Assembly (NCBI GenBank): GCA_964414415.1
Contig: CAYPWJ010000011.1
Span: forward strand, 1-46,575
Direction of reading: 5' to 3'
Length of the DNA stretch: 46,575 bases
DNA from: CAZESS01 sp964414415
Lineage (GTDB): Archaea; Thermoplasmatota; E2; UBA202; DSCA01
Within the stretch, counting starts at the first letter, position 1; every line of letters begins with the position of its first letter. Below are positions 26,256 to 33,660 of this stretch, piece by piece. Below the pieces are notes generated by a model, which was not told the origin of the DNA, did not search any database, and saw only the letters and a program-made list of their open reading frames with translations. The translations under genes were made by a program, and so were the position numbers.

Positions 26256-27719
26256 TTACCCTTTAACCACGCCGAGTGGCTTCATGCGCGCCACCTTCCG
26301 GGATATCCCGGCGTTATGGGTGATGTCGACGACGCTGCTCACGTCCTTGTACGCGTAGGAGGCCTCCTCGGCCACCACCTTCCAGCTGTTCGGGTGGATG
26401 TAGATGCCCTTGTCCCGCAGGTTCCGGCCGACGTCCTTGCCGTGCTTCCGCTTCCGGGCCTGCGTCCGGGACATCGTCCGGCCGGCACCGTGACAGGTGG
26501 AGCCAAAGGTTTCCTCGGATGCATCGGTGCCCGCCAGCAGGTAGCTCTCGGTGCCCATGTCACCGGGGATGAGAACCGGCTGGCCGACGTCGCTGTACTG
26601 CTGCGGGATAGCAGGGTTGCCCGGCCCAAAGGCACGGGTCGCGCCCTTCCGGTGGACATACACCTTGCGTCGCTCACCGTCGACCTCGTGCTCCTCGAGC
26701 TTGGCGGTGTTGTGGCAGACGTCGTAGACCACGTCCATGCCGAGCTCGTGCCCGGTTTGCCCCAGGATGCTCTCGAAGGACTGCCGGACCCAGTGGGTGA
26801 TGAGCTGGCGGTTGCACCAGGCGAAGTTGGCGGCGCAGGCCATCGCCCTGAAATACGACTGGGCCTCCTCCGAGGTGGCCGGGGCACAGGCCAGCTGCTT
26901 ATCAGGCAGCGAGATACCGTATTTTTTGACCGCTCGCTCAAGCGTGCGAAGATGATCGGTGCAGACCTGGTGGCCGAAGCCGCGCGACCCGGTATGGATC
27001 ATGACGGTGACGTTGCCCTCCTCGATGCCGTACGCCCTGGCCGCCTCCTCGTCGAAGACCTCGTCGACGCGCTGTATCTCCAGGAAATGGTTGCCGGCGC
27101 CGAGCGAGCCAACCTGGGACTTACCGCGGTTCTTTGCCTTCTCCGACACGTCCGACGGGTCAGCGGCGTCCATCGCCCCGTTTTCCTCCAGCACCTCGAG
27201 GTCATCCTGCCAGCCGTAGCCGTTCTCGACGCCCCAGCGAGCGCCGATGCGCAGCACGTCCTCAAGCTCAGGCTTGCTCAGGCGGACCTTGGCCTTGGAG
27301 CCGACGCCGGACGGCACGTTGACGAACATCTTGTCGATGAGCTGCTTCACGTCGTCGCTGCCCACATCGTCGGCGCGGAGGTTCGTCCGGACGAGGCGGA
27401 CGCCGCAGTTGATGTCGAAGCCGACGCCACCAGGCGAGATGACGCCTTCCTCAGCGTCGGTTGCAGCAACGCCGCCGATGGGGAAGCCGTAGCCCCAGTG
27501 CATCTCCGGCATGGCCATGGCCTCGCCGACGATGCCTGGCAGCGTCGTCACGTTCGCAATCTGCTCAGGCGCGTTGTCACCGCGGATCGCCTCGATCATG
27601 TCGCTGCCGGCGTAGATGACGGCGGAGGTGCGCATGTCCAGGTTGCCGTGCTCCCCCCGGTAGCTCGATGGAATCTCATAGCGGTAGTCATCACGCTTGT
27701 CTAACGGTCCCTTCCACAT
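26256..27719 (-). CDS. rtcB: RNA-splicing ligase RtcB
   Basis: The 487-residue enzyme joins 2',3'-cyclic phosphate or 3'-phosphate ends to 5'-OH ends, mainly in tRNA splicing and repair, using GTP and Mn2+. Metal ligands D102 and C105 lie in GVGFDINCGVRLV, and H211 in SLGAGNHFLEI. HTGSRGFGHQV holds another His. The guanylylated histidine is H410 in STCHGAGRTMSRTQARKRK. The C-terminal VDITHNAGISRKVARMKPLGVVKG completes the family pattern. No intein is present, as the length is standard. It follows the archease gene by 8 nt and precedes DUF92 by 1 nt. Confidence 0.97.
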   Translation of the reverse strand: MWKGPLDKRDDYRYEIPSSYRGEHGNLDMRTSAVIYAGSDMIEAIRGDNAPEQIANVTTLPGIVGEAMAMPEMHWGYGFPIGGVAATDAEEGVISPGGVGFDINCGVRLVRTNLRADDVGSDDVKQLIDKMFVNVPSGVGSKAKVRLSKPELEDVLRIGARWGVENGYGWQDDLEVLEENGAMDAADPSDVSEKAKNRGKSQVGSLGAGNHFLEIQRVDEVFDEEAARAYGIEEGNVTVMIHTGSRGFGHQVCTDHLRTLERAVKKYGISLPDKQLACAPATSEEAQSYFRAMACAANFAWCNRQLITHWVRQSFESILGQTGHELGMDVVYDVCHNTAKLEEHEVDGERRKVYVHRKGATRAFGPGNPAIPQQYSDVGQPVLIPGDMGTESYLLAGTDASEETFGSTCHGAGRTMSRTQARKRKHGKDVGRNLRDKGIYIHPNSWKVVAEEASYAYKDVSSVVDITHNAGISRKVARMKPLGVVKG

Positions 27720-27727
27720 TGTATCCC

Positions 27728-28141
27728 TCAGATATCAAACAGGACTTTTAATTCAACGCCCTTTTTAGTTCTTTTGATGTCCAGGAGGTGATAGGTGACG
27801 GCCTTTATCTCGCTGCCGTAGCCGTGCGTCTCCCGGCTGTACGGCTCACCCCAGGCTGTGGCCTCCAGCCCGCCGTCAATGCTGACATCGAAACAATCGA
27901 ACACCAGGCCCTCGACGTCGTGAATGTACAGCAGCTCCGACAGCCAGTCCACCAGCAACTGCTCATCGTCCTCCGTCGCCTCAAGCGACAGCTCCCGCTT
28001 GTCCACGGCAGCGATGTCGCTGCCGTCCACGATGACGGAGAACATGCCCCGCGCTGCGTTCGCGAACGCCTCCTCCAGCGTCGCGCCCCGGGCCTCGATG
28101 CCGACGTCGGCCGTGTGCTCAAACGTGTTATACGGCTCCAT
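27728..28141 (-). CDS. Archease, RtcB activator
   Basis: The 137-residue protein starts at ATG 28141 as MEPYNTFEHTADVGIEARG, the conserved archease N-terminus with the metal-binding His and Asp. Later signatures are LVDWLSELLYIHDVEGLVF, with a family-typical acidic residue, and EIKAVTYHLLDIKRTKKG near the C-terminus ending in VLFDI. Archease speeds RtcB guanylylation and turnover, and it is encoded directly upstream of rtcB here. TTTTAAATCG at 28161-28170 lies 20-29 nt before this ATG, supporting it over the two upstream in-frame starts. Confidence 0.95.
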   Translation of the reverse strand: MEPYNTFEHTADVGIEARGATLEEAFANAARGMFSVIVDGSDIAAVDKRELSLEATEDDEQLLVDWLSELLYIHDVEGLVFDCFDVSIDGGLEATAWGEPYSRETHGYGSEIKAVTYHLLDIKRTKKGVELKVLFDI

Positions 28142-28160
28142 ATGCATCCACAACCCACAT

Positions 28161-28170
28161 CGATTTAAAA
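28161..28170 (-). promoter_or_regulatory. TATA box of the archease-rtcB-DUF92 unit
   Basis: TTTTAAATCG on the minus strand lies 20-29 nt before the ATG at 28141, giving a leaderless start. It is embedded in the last codons of the upstream transporter gene. Confidence 0.6.
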
Positions 28171-29070
28171 GCTTACATGCCGGCCGTCGGACAGCGGCTC
28201 GACGTGCACCGTCACCGCGATATCGAAGCGCTCGTCCAGCGCAGCCTCGACCCGGGATGCGACGGCATGTGCCTCCGCCAGCGGCAGGTCATCAGGCAGC
28301 CGCATGTGCAGCGTCATCTCCCGGTGGTCACCGTAGCGATGAAGATGAAGATGATGGACGTCGGACGCCTCAGGAGCCACCTCATGCACCGCGGCGATGA
28401 CGCGCTGCCGCAGCCCGGGGCCCGGTCGCTCTCCAAGCAGCGAGGTGACCACGTCCCGCAAAAGGGAGCCGACGGCGTAGAAGATGAACACCGACACTAC
28501 GACGCCGAGCGCGCCGTCCACCCAGGCGTAGCTGCCGCCGAGCCAGGCGCCGGCGACGATGAGCAGCGAGGTGAGCGCATCGCTCCGGTGATGCCATCCG
28601 TCAGCGATGAGCGCGTCAGAGTCACGCCGCCGGCCGGCGTACATCGACACCTGCGCCATCGCCTCCTTGACAAAGACAGTGGCGAGGAAGACGAGGATGG
28701 ACAGACGGCTGTACGCGGCCGCCCGGCCGGCAAGCAGCCTCACGACGGAATCACGGAGGAAACTAAACGCGGCGACGGCCAGCAGCGTTCCGACGACCAC
28801 GGCGGCGACGGACTCCGCCCGGCCGTGCCCGAAGGGATGCCGTCGGTCGGGCGGCCTGGCTGCCATCCAGAAACCGGCGAGGACGATGACCGACGTCAGC
28901 GTGTCGGAGAGCGTATGCCATGCATCCGCCTGCATCGCCACCGAGTCAACGCTCAGGCCCGCCCAGTATTTAGCGATGAACAACGCGACGTTGCCGACGA
29001 TGGAGAAAGCGACGGCTGCATAGCCAAGCGACGACCCACCGGCGATCGCAAACAGGCGGCGTTCCCCCAT
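28165..29070 (-). CDS. Cation diffusion facilitator (CDF) family divalent metal transporter
   Basis: The 301-residue protein has six predicted transmembrane helices and a soluble C-terminal domain. The transport-site motifs are H52-x3-D56 in ADAWHTLSD and a matching H-x3-D in ADGWHHRSD. HPFGHGRAESVAA matches the CDF signature between helices two and three. The cytoplasmic ferredoxin-like domain (about 205-295) carries a histidine-rich SDVHHLHLHRYGDH. CDF proteins exchange Zn2+, Fe2+, Mn2+ or similar ions for protons. The HxxxD pattern at both sites often goes with Zn2+ specificity, but this is not decisive. GCTATAAAAA at 29091-29100, read on the minus strand, supplies a leaderless promoter. 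Confidence 0.92.
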   Translation of the reverse strand: MGERRLFAIAGGSSLGYAAVAFSIVGNVALFIAKYWAGLSVDSVAMQADAWHTLSDTLTSVIVLAGFWMAARPPDRRHPFGHGRAESVAAVVVGTLLAVAAFSFLRDSVVRLLAGRAAAYSRLSILVFLATVFVKEAMAQVSMYAGRRRDSDALIADGWHHRSDALTSLLIVAGAWLGGSYAWVDGALGVVVSVFIFYAVGSLLRDVVTSLLGERPGPGLRQRVIAAVHEVAPEASDVHHLHLHRYGDHREMTLHMRLPDDLPLAEAHAVASRVEAALDERFDIAVTVHVEPLSDGRHVSF

Positions 29071-29126
29071 CTAGGGCTATATCCAGCGATGCTATAAAAA
29101 CGTTCAACGGCAGCAACGAAGACGAA

Positions 29127-30083
29127 CTAGCCCCGCTGTTCAACGAGCTGGCGGACCTGGCCGGCGATGTTGTCCGCCGTCAGGCCGTATTTCTCCATCA
29201 GCGCCCGGGCTTCGCCTGACTCGCCGAAGACGTCGTTGATGGCGACCCGGCGCATGGGAACCGGCGCGTCTGCCATGGCAGCGGCGACCGCGTCGCCCAA
29301 CCCGCCGATGACGGAGTGCTCCTCACAGGTAAGGATACAGCCTGTCTCCTTCGCAGCCTGGAGCACCGCATCGGCATCGATGGGCTTCACCGTCGGCATG
29401 TGAATCACCCTGGCATCGACGTCGTCCTCCCGCAGCAGCTCGTGGGCGCGGAGCGCCTCAGCCGTCATGGTCCCCGTGGCGATGACGGCAACGTCGTCGC
29501 CCTCACGGAGCAGCACAGCCTCGCCGACCTCGAAGGAGCGGTGCTTGTCGAAGATGACCGGTGCGTCGGCGCGGCCCATCCGGACGTAGAACGGCCCGGG
29601 CTGCCCGGCGATAGCCGAGATGACGTCCTCAACCTCTATCGCGTCAGCCGGCGCGATGACCCGCATGTTGGGGAGCACCCGCATCAGCGCCATGTCCTCC
29701 AGCATCTGATGCGAGGCGCCGTCGCCGCCGACCGAGATACCGGCGTGCGTCGCCACGATCTTGACGTCGAGCTCCGGATACGCGATGGACTGCCGAATCT
29801 GGTCGTAGCATCTGCCCGTCGCAAAGACGGCGAACGTGGATGCAAAGACGGTCTTGCCGCAGGTCGCCAGGCCCGCGGCGACGCCCATCATGTTCGCCTC
29901 CGCGATGCCAAAATCGAAAAACCGGTCGGGGAACACGGTGCCGAAGCGCTTCGTCTTCGTCGACAAAGCAAGGTCCGCATCGACGGCAACGACATCCTCA
30001 TCGGCGTGCCCGAGCTCGATGAGCGCGGAGCTGTAGCCGTCCCGGAGGTTCCGCATCTTGTCAGTGATCGCTGCCTTAATCAT
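29127..30083 (-). CDS. Transketolase, C-terminal subunit
   Basis: The 318-residue protein carries the pyrimidine-binding and C-terminal transketolase domains as a separate polypeptide, as is common in archaea. GYSSALIELGHADEDVVAVDADLA, FFDFGIAEANMMGVAAGLA (with the Glu that activates TPP), and ISVGGDGASHQMLEDMALM are typical. The C-terminal domain has MPTVKPIDADAVLQAAKETG and EEHSVIGGLGDAVA. Its ATG lies within the end of the N-subunit gene (8 nt overlap), so the subunits are made together. It supplies pentoses and erythrose 4-phosphate. A 1-deoxyxylulose synthase role is unlikely in an archaeon. Confidence 0.93.
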   Translation of the reverse strand: MIKAAITDKMRNLRDGYSSALIELGHADEDVVAVDADLALSTKTKRFGTVFPDRFFDFGIAEANMMGVAAGLATCGKTVFASTFAVFATGRCYDQIRQSIAYPELDVKIVATHAGISVGGDGASHQMLEDMALMRVLPNMRVIAPADAIEVEDVISAIAGQPGPFYVRMGRADAPVIFDKHRSFEVGEAVLLREGDDVAVIATGTMTAEALRAHELLREDDVDARVIHMPTVKPIDADAVLQAAKETGCILTCEEHSVIGGLGDAVAAAMADAPVPMRRVAINDVFGESGEARALMEKYGLTADNIAGQVRQLVEQRG

Positions 30084-30918
30084 ATAACTCCTCCTCCAGC
30101 TGCTCGAGCTCGCTCATCGCCTTGACGTACTGCTCGTCCGACGGCGGCTTCCCGTGGAACGACAGCGTCCCCTCCATAAACGAGACGTCTTTCCCCTTGA
30201 TGGTGTAGGCAATGATGAGCGTCGGCCGGTCGTTCTGGTTTGCCTCCTGCAACGCCGACAGTATCTCCGCAAGGTCGTGCCCGTCCACGGTGAGCACCCG
30301 CCAGCCAAACGAGCGCCACCGCCACTTGATGGGCTCCAGCGAGAGTATCTCCTCCGTATGCCCGTCTATCTGCAGGCCGTTCCTGTCGAGAATCGCGATG
30401 AGGTTCCCCAGCCGGTGATGCGAGGCAGCCGCGGCGGCCTCCCATATCTGGCCCTCGTCGATCTCACCGTCGCCGAGGACGGCGAACACGCGGTAATCCT
30501 TGTTGTCCAGGCGAGCCGCCAACGCCATCCCGATGGCGGCGCTGAGCCCCTGCCCCAGGCTCCCGGTGGACATATCCACGCCGGTGACCTTCTTCATGCA
30601 GGGATGCCCCTGGAGGAAATGGCCGGTCTTGCGGAGCTCCTTGAGCTCCCCCTCCGGAAAATAGCCGGCGAGCGCCAAAGCCGCGTACAACGCCGGCGCC
30701 GCATGCCCCTTCGACAGCACCAGGCGGTCGCGGTCCGGCCAGCCGGGCTGCTCGGGGTCATGCCGCATCTCGTGGAAATACAGGCAGGCCAAGACGTCTG
30801 CAACAGAGAGACTGCCGCCGGGATGCCCGGAGCCAGCGTGGTAGATGGAATCAACGACATGTTTCCGTATCTGCAGCGCCTTCCGCTGCAGGCTGAGAAT
30901 CAATGCTTCGTCACGCAT
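30076..30918 (-). CDS. Transketolase, N-terminal subunit
   Basis: The 280-residue protein is the TPP-binding half. It has the AGSGHPGGSLS substrate/TPP histidine, a LVLSKGHAAPALYAALA block, GSLGQGLSAAIGMALA, and the GDGEIDEGQIWEAAAAAS...N TPP-magnesium motif ending in ILDRNGLQIDG. It ends in AMSELEQLEEELYD and overlaps the C-subunit gene by 8 nt. AT-rich TACTTAATAATGG about 20-32 nt before the ATG fits a leaderless promoter. The pair forms the active heterotetramer. Confidence 0.93.
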   Translation of the reverse strand: MRDEALILSLQRKALQIRKHVVDSIYHAGSGHPGGSLSVADVLACLYFHEMRHDPEQPGWPDRDRLVLSKGHAAPALYAALALAGYFPEGELKELRKTGHFLQGHPCMKKVTGVDMSTGSLGQGLSAAIGMALAARLDNKDYRVFAVLGDGEIDEGQIWEAAAAASHHRLGNLIAILDRNGLQIDGHTEEILSLEPIKWRWRSFGWRVLTVDGHDLAEILSALQEANQNDRPTLIIAYTIKGKDVSFMEGTLSFHGKPPSDEQYVKAMSELEQLEEELYD

Positions 30919-31047
30919 CGTATACGGTATTGCGACGCCATTATTAAGTATTGTTCAGCGCCCGGCTGCGGGAAAAAAGGAGGGGTGGGAGGCCGCACTA
31001 TGGCTGATGGCTGTCGGACATCCAGGCGAGAAAGAATACTCCGCCTT

Positions 31048-31842
31048 TTAATGACCATCGACAGGCGGGGGAAGTACTACAACGCCAAACAGCTCAACTG
31101 CACGCTTGGTCAAGGACTCGCTGACAGCTGAAACGGTGATGACGTAAAACTCGGGGAACAGATTAAAACCCTCCCTTCCTACACCACGATATCCTGTAGC
31201 TGGGACTGGATGATGCGCGCTATGTGTCTCTTTTCCCCAGACGAGCGAGTACCGGGTTATGTTCCAGTAGCCTTCCACCGGCTCGTTTCCCTTGTTCCAT
31301 ACCCAGGCCATGAATCCCCAGCCGACGCGTTGAGTGTGGCCGTCGAACGGGTCGCTGTTCTCTCCGGCCTCGATGACCAGTTCGACATCGTCGCCGGAAC
31401 GGGAGCCGGGTTCGGCAGCAATTCCTGCAAATGTGTCTACGGCCAGCGTCGCCCGGAACCATTTTTCACACTCACCGGTATAGGGAACGAGGAGCGTGGC
31501 GGAAAGCTTGTGGCACCGGTAGTCGCTGGGCCAGTGGATGGTCACCGCGGGCGACCAGGTGCTGCTACCGGCCGAAACATTGAATGGTTCAGTGGTGTTC
31601 CTGAATGTGCCATCGAGATAGAAGCCGATTTTTACATCGGTTGCCGCAGTATCCCCTCCATTGGTTACATATGCCCTGAATGTTTCAGTTGTGTCGTAGT
31701 TGACACTGTCAGAAGTGCACTTGATGTCGTCTACCGAAACATCTGTCGACGTCGCAGCGTTTGCCTGAAAAGGTAACGTTGAAAGGACTCCCGTAGCTAA
31801 GAGCATCCCCACCACCACGCCTACGAGTATTTTCTTTTTCAT
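31048..31842 (-). CDS. Secreted CARDB-like protein
   Basis: The 264-residue protein has a clear signal peptide (MKKKILVGVVVGMLLATGVL, with cleavage plausible after QANA). An adhesion-type beta-sandwich follows at about 35-120: VSVDDIKCTSDSVNYDTTE and AYVTNGGDTAATDVKIGFYLDG match the CARDB pattern. The rest (about 130-264) is a second beta-rich part with no family I recognise; it contains several Trp and a GYRGVGREGF stretch. AGGAAGC just before the ATG serves as a Shine-Dalgarno. There is no C-terminal anchor, so it is probably released or held by partners. Function unknown. Confidence 0.75.
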   Translation of the reverse strand: MKKKILVGVVVGMLLATGVLSTLPFQANAATSTDVSVDDIKCTSDSVNYDTTETFRAYVTNGGDTAATDVKIGFYLDGTFRNTTEPFNVSAGSSTWSPAVTIHWPSDYRCHKLSATLLVPYTGECEKWFRATLAVDTFAGIAAEPGSRSGDDVELVIEAGENSDPFDGHTQRVGWGFMAWVWNKGNEPVEGYWNITRYSLVWGKETHSAHHPVPATGYRGVGREGFNLFPEFYVITVSAVSESLTKRAVELFGVVVLPPPVDGH

Positions 31843-31963
31843 GCTTCCTCCGTCATTTCATTCAACAGGCCAGAATTTTTATGTGTTACGGGGTTCATTA
31901 TGGAAGCATTTGAAATAATGTATTGCTGGAAGGAGCGGCTTCCGCCTCTGGGGGCGCAAATCA

Positions 31964-31972
31964 CTTTATATG
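31964..31972 (+). promoter_or_regulatory. TATA box of the PrsW-like gene
   Basis: CTTTATATG is centred about 24 nt before the ATG at 31992. It supports that start over an upstream in-frame TTG at 31923. Confidence 0.55.
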
Positions 31973-31991
31973 CCCCGGCGTTACGGACAGC

Positions 31992-32699
31992 ATGAACATC
32001 GGGTCAGCGTTGCTGCCCATCGGCATCATCCCCGCGCTCTTCATTTTGTATGTCGCGCTGGGTGGCTACGAGGGAAAGTTCAAGGAGAAATATATATTCC
32101 TGACGTTCCTCGGCGGCATCGCGACGGGCACCGGTGTCTATCTCGCCGACTGGCTGCTGGTGATCCGGATACTCAATTTTACCGTGGTGCTGCAGTACAT
32201 CGAGGTGCTGCTTGTCGTGTCGCTGCTGCTGGCGTTTTTCGAGCATGCCGGCAAGCTCGTCGTGCTCAACCTCCCGCGCTTCCAGCAGGATGAAGGGACA
32301 GTGCTTTACGGGGCGTCGCTCGGCGTTGGCTTCGCGTCGGTTGCGGGTGCCATCCTCATGCGTGGGGTGGACACGCTGTTTTCTCCGGCCGGCGGCTACG
32401 CGGCGGCGACCTCTCTCGGGTTACTCTTGGTCAGCTGCGCCACCGGCATGATGCTGGGGATGGGCGTCAGATTGAAGCGCCGCTTCCATTATCTGGCGCT
32501 GGCGACGCTGGCGGGCACCGTGCCGTGGCCGTTTTTGCTGTACGTCATCGGCATCGGGCCGTCGGTCTACACCGCGGCGCCGGCGCTGGCCTACGGCGCG
32601 CTGCTCTTTGCCTACGTCCGCGGCAGAATCCGGCCGTACATGCTGGGCCGGCAGGCGCTCAAAGAAGCACAGCGGCAGCCCTGGTGGCGGCGGCTGTAG
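31992..32699 (+). CDS. Polytopic membrane protein, distantly PrsW-like
   Basis: From ATG 31992 (MNIGSALLPIGIIPALFILY) the 235-residue protein has seven to eight hydrophobic helices. The stretch FFEHAGKLVVLNLPRFQQDE followed by TVLYGASLGVGFASVAGAI recalls the EE..K....DG..YGAA.GLGFA.VE pattern of PrsW intramembrane proteases. However, the paired glutamates are only partly kept, so activity is doubtful. The basic C-terminus (RRRL) would be cytoplasmic. It lies 62 nt upstream of the coiled-coil gene on the same strand. The membrane location is sure; the family link is tentative. Confidence 0.7.
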   Translation: MNIGSALLPIGIIPALFILYVALGGYEGKFKEKYIFLTFLGGIATGTGVYLADWLLVIRILNFTVVLQYIEVLLVVSLLLAFFEHAGKLVVLNLPRFQQDEGTVLYGASLGVGFASVAGAILMRGVDTLFSPAGGYAAATSLGLLLVSCATGMMLGMGVRLKRRFHYLALATLAGTVPWPFLLYVIGIGPSVYTAAPALAYGALLFAYVRGRIRPYMLGRQALKEAQRQPWWRRL

Positions 32700-32761
32700 C
32701 GCTGCAGCCGTGTAAGGAAGTTTTAAATATGCAGTGTATCATTCTTTTATTGGTTGATAGG

Positions 32762-33628
32762 ATGGCTGAGACGGGCATCATGTACGGGAAGGACGTAGAG
32801 CAGTTAAAGCATAACTTTCAACGGGTTTTATCGGAGCTGGAGTCGATGGAGGAGGGCTCCCAGAAGGAGCAGGAGATGTTCGAGCGGATGAAGGAGCTCA
32901 TCGACGTCAAAAAAATCGAGCGGCTGCATCAGATGCTCGACGCGATGCAGAACAAGGCGCAGGAGGCCGAGGATCGCGCTCTCAAGGCATACCGCGACCA
33001 GGAGAAATGCCGCACGGAGCTCAACCTCGAGCAGGAGCGGCTGGAAAAACTCTGGGATGCCTACAAGCAGCAGGAGGACGACCTCGCCGAGATCAGGCGG
33101 AAGCAGCAGCAGTGGCGGGAGCGATGCGAACAGCAGGAGAATCGGGTCGAGGAGCTGCAGCGGCAGGTAGCCACGCTCAAGGAGCTCGAGGAGGACCGGG
33201 AGAAGGTCGAAAAGCTCCGCGCTCAGCTCACAAACGAGCAGGAGGCGAAGGAGGCGGCGCAGCGTGAACTCGAGCGGGTCAGCGCCGCGAAGGAGAACCT
33301 CGAGCAGGAAAACGAGGAGCTGCAGCAGTACATCCCCTACAAGAAGGAGGCCGAGGAGCTGCGGAAGCGGGTAAAGGAGCTCGAGCCGCTGCAGGACTAC
33401 GTCAAGTACAAGGAGCAGGCAGAGGAGCTCGAGGAACAGTACAGGCAGGAGCAGGAGCGGCTGGCGAAGCTATACCGCGTCTACGAGGACCTCGAACAGG
33501 ACCTCGAGGAGTGCCGTGAGAAGGTCCGGCGGTGGGAACGCTGGTTCAAGGACAACCGCGAGTACGTGGACAAGGCAGCGTATGCATTCAGCAAGTTCAA
33601 GGCCCCGGAAGACCTCATGGAAGAGTAA
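32762..33628 (+). CDS. Long coiled-coil protein upstream of topoisomerase VI
   Basis: From ATG 32762 (MAETGIMYGKDVEQLKHNFQ) the 288-residue protein is almost entirely heptad-patterned from about residue 20 to 255 (EELQRQVATLKELEEDREKV, LEQENEELQQYI). The mild break PYKKEAEELRKRV...DYVKYKEQAEEL occurs twice, like a repeated hinge. A short C-terminal part, VDKAAYAFSKFKAPEDLMEE, follows. No ATPase motif is present, so it is not an SMC or Rad50. The gene ends 32 nt before top6B, which has its own TATA box. An in-frame ATG at 32729 would add a hydrophobic 11-residue extension. It could be a structural or chromosome-associated partner, but this is inference from position only. Confidence 0.8.
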   Translation: MAETGIMYGKDVEQLKHNFQRVLSELESMEEGSQKEQEMFERMKELIDVKKIERLHQMLDAMQNKAQEAEDRALKAYRDQEKCRTELNLEQERLEKLWDAYKQQEDDLAEIRRKQQQWRERCEQQENRVEELQRQVATLKELEEDREKVEKLRAQLTNEQEAKEAAQRELERVSAAKENLEQENEELQQYIPYKKEAEELRKRVKELEPLQDYVKYKEQAEELEEQYRQEQERLAKLYRVYEDLEQDLEECREKVRRWERWFKDNREYVDKAAYAFSKFKAPEDLMEE

Positions 33629-33630
33629 AG

Positions 33631-33640
33631 ATTTTATAAA
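33631..33640 (+). promoter_or_regulatory. TATA box of top6B-top6A
   Basis: ATTTTATAAA lies 21-30 nt before the top6B ATG at 33661, just after the coiled-coil stop codon. The topoisomerase genes can therefore be expressed independently of the upstream gene. Confidence 0.65.
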
Positions 33641-33660
33641 CCCGCCAGATGTAGGCATGG

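Noticed and set aside
26220..27704. A 494-codon plus-strand open frame opposite rtcB
   Set aside because: The minus-strand frame is a textbook RtcB with all catalytic residues; the antisense one has no recognisable domain.
32524..32761. Longer N-terminus of the coiled-coil protein from 32525
   Set aside because: That stretch overlaps the PrsW-like gene in another frame and is compositionally a shadow; ATG 32762 starts the heptad-rich protein.
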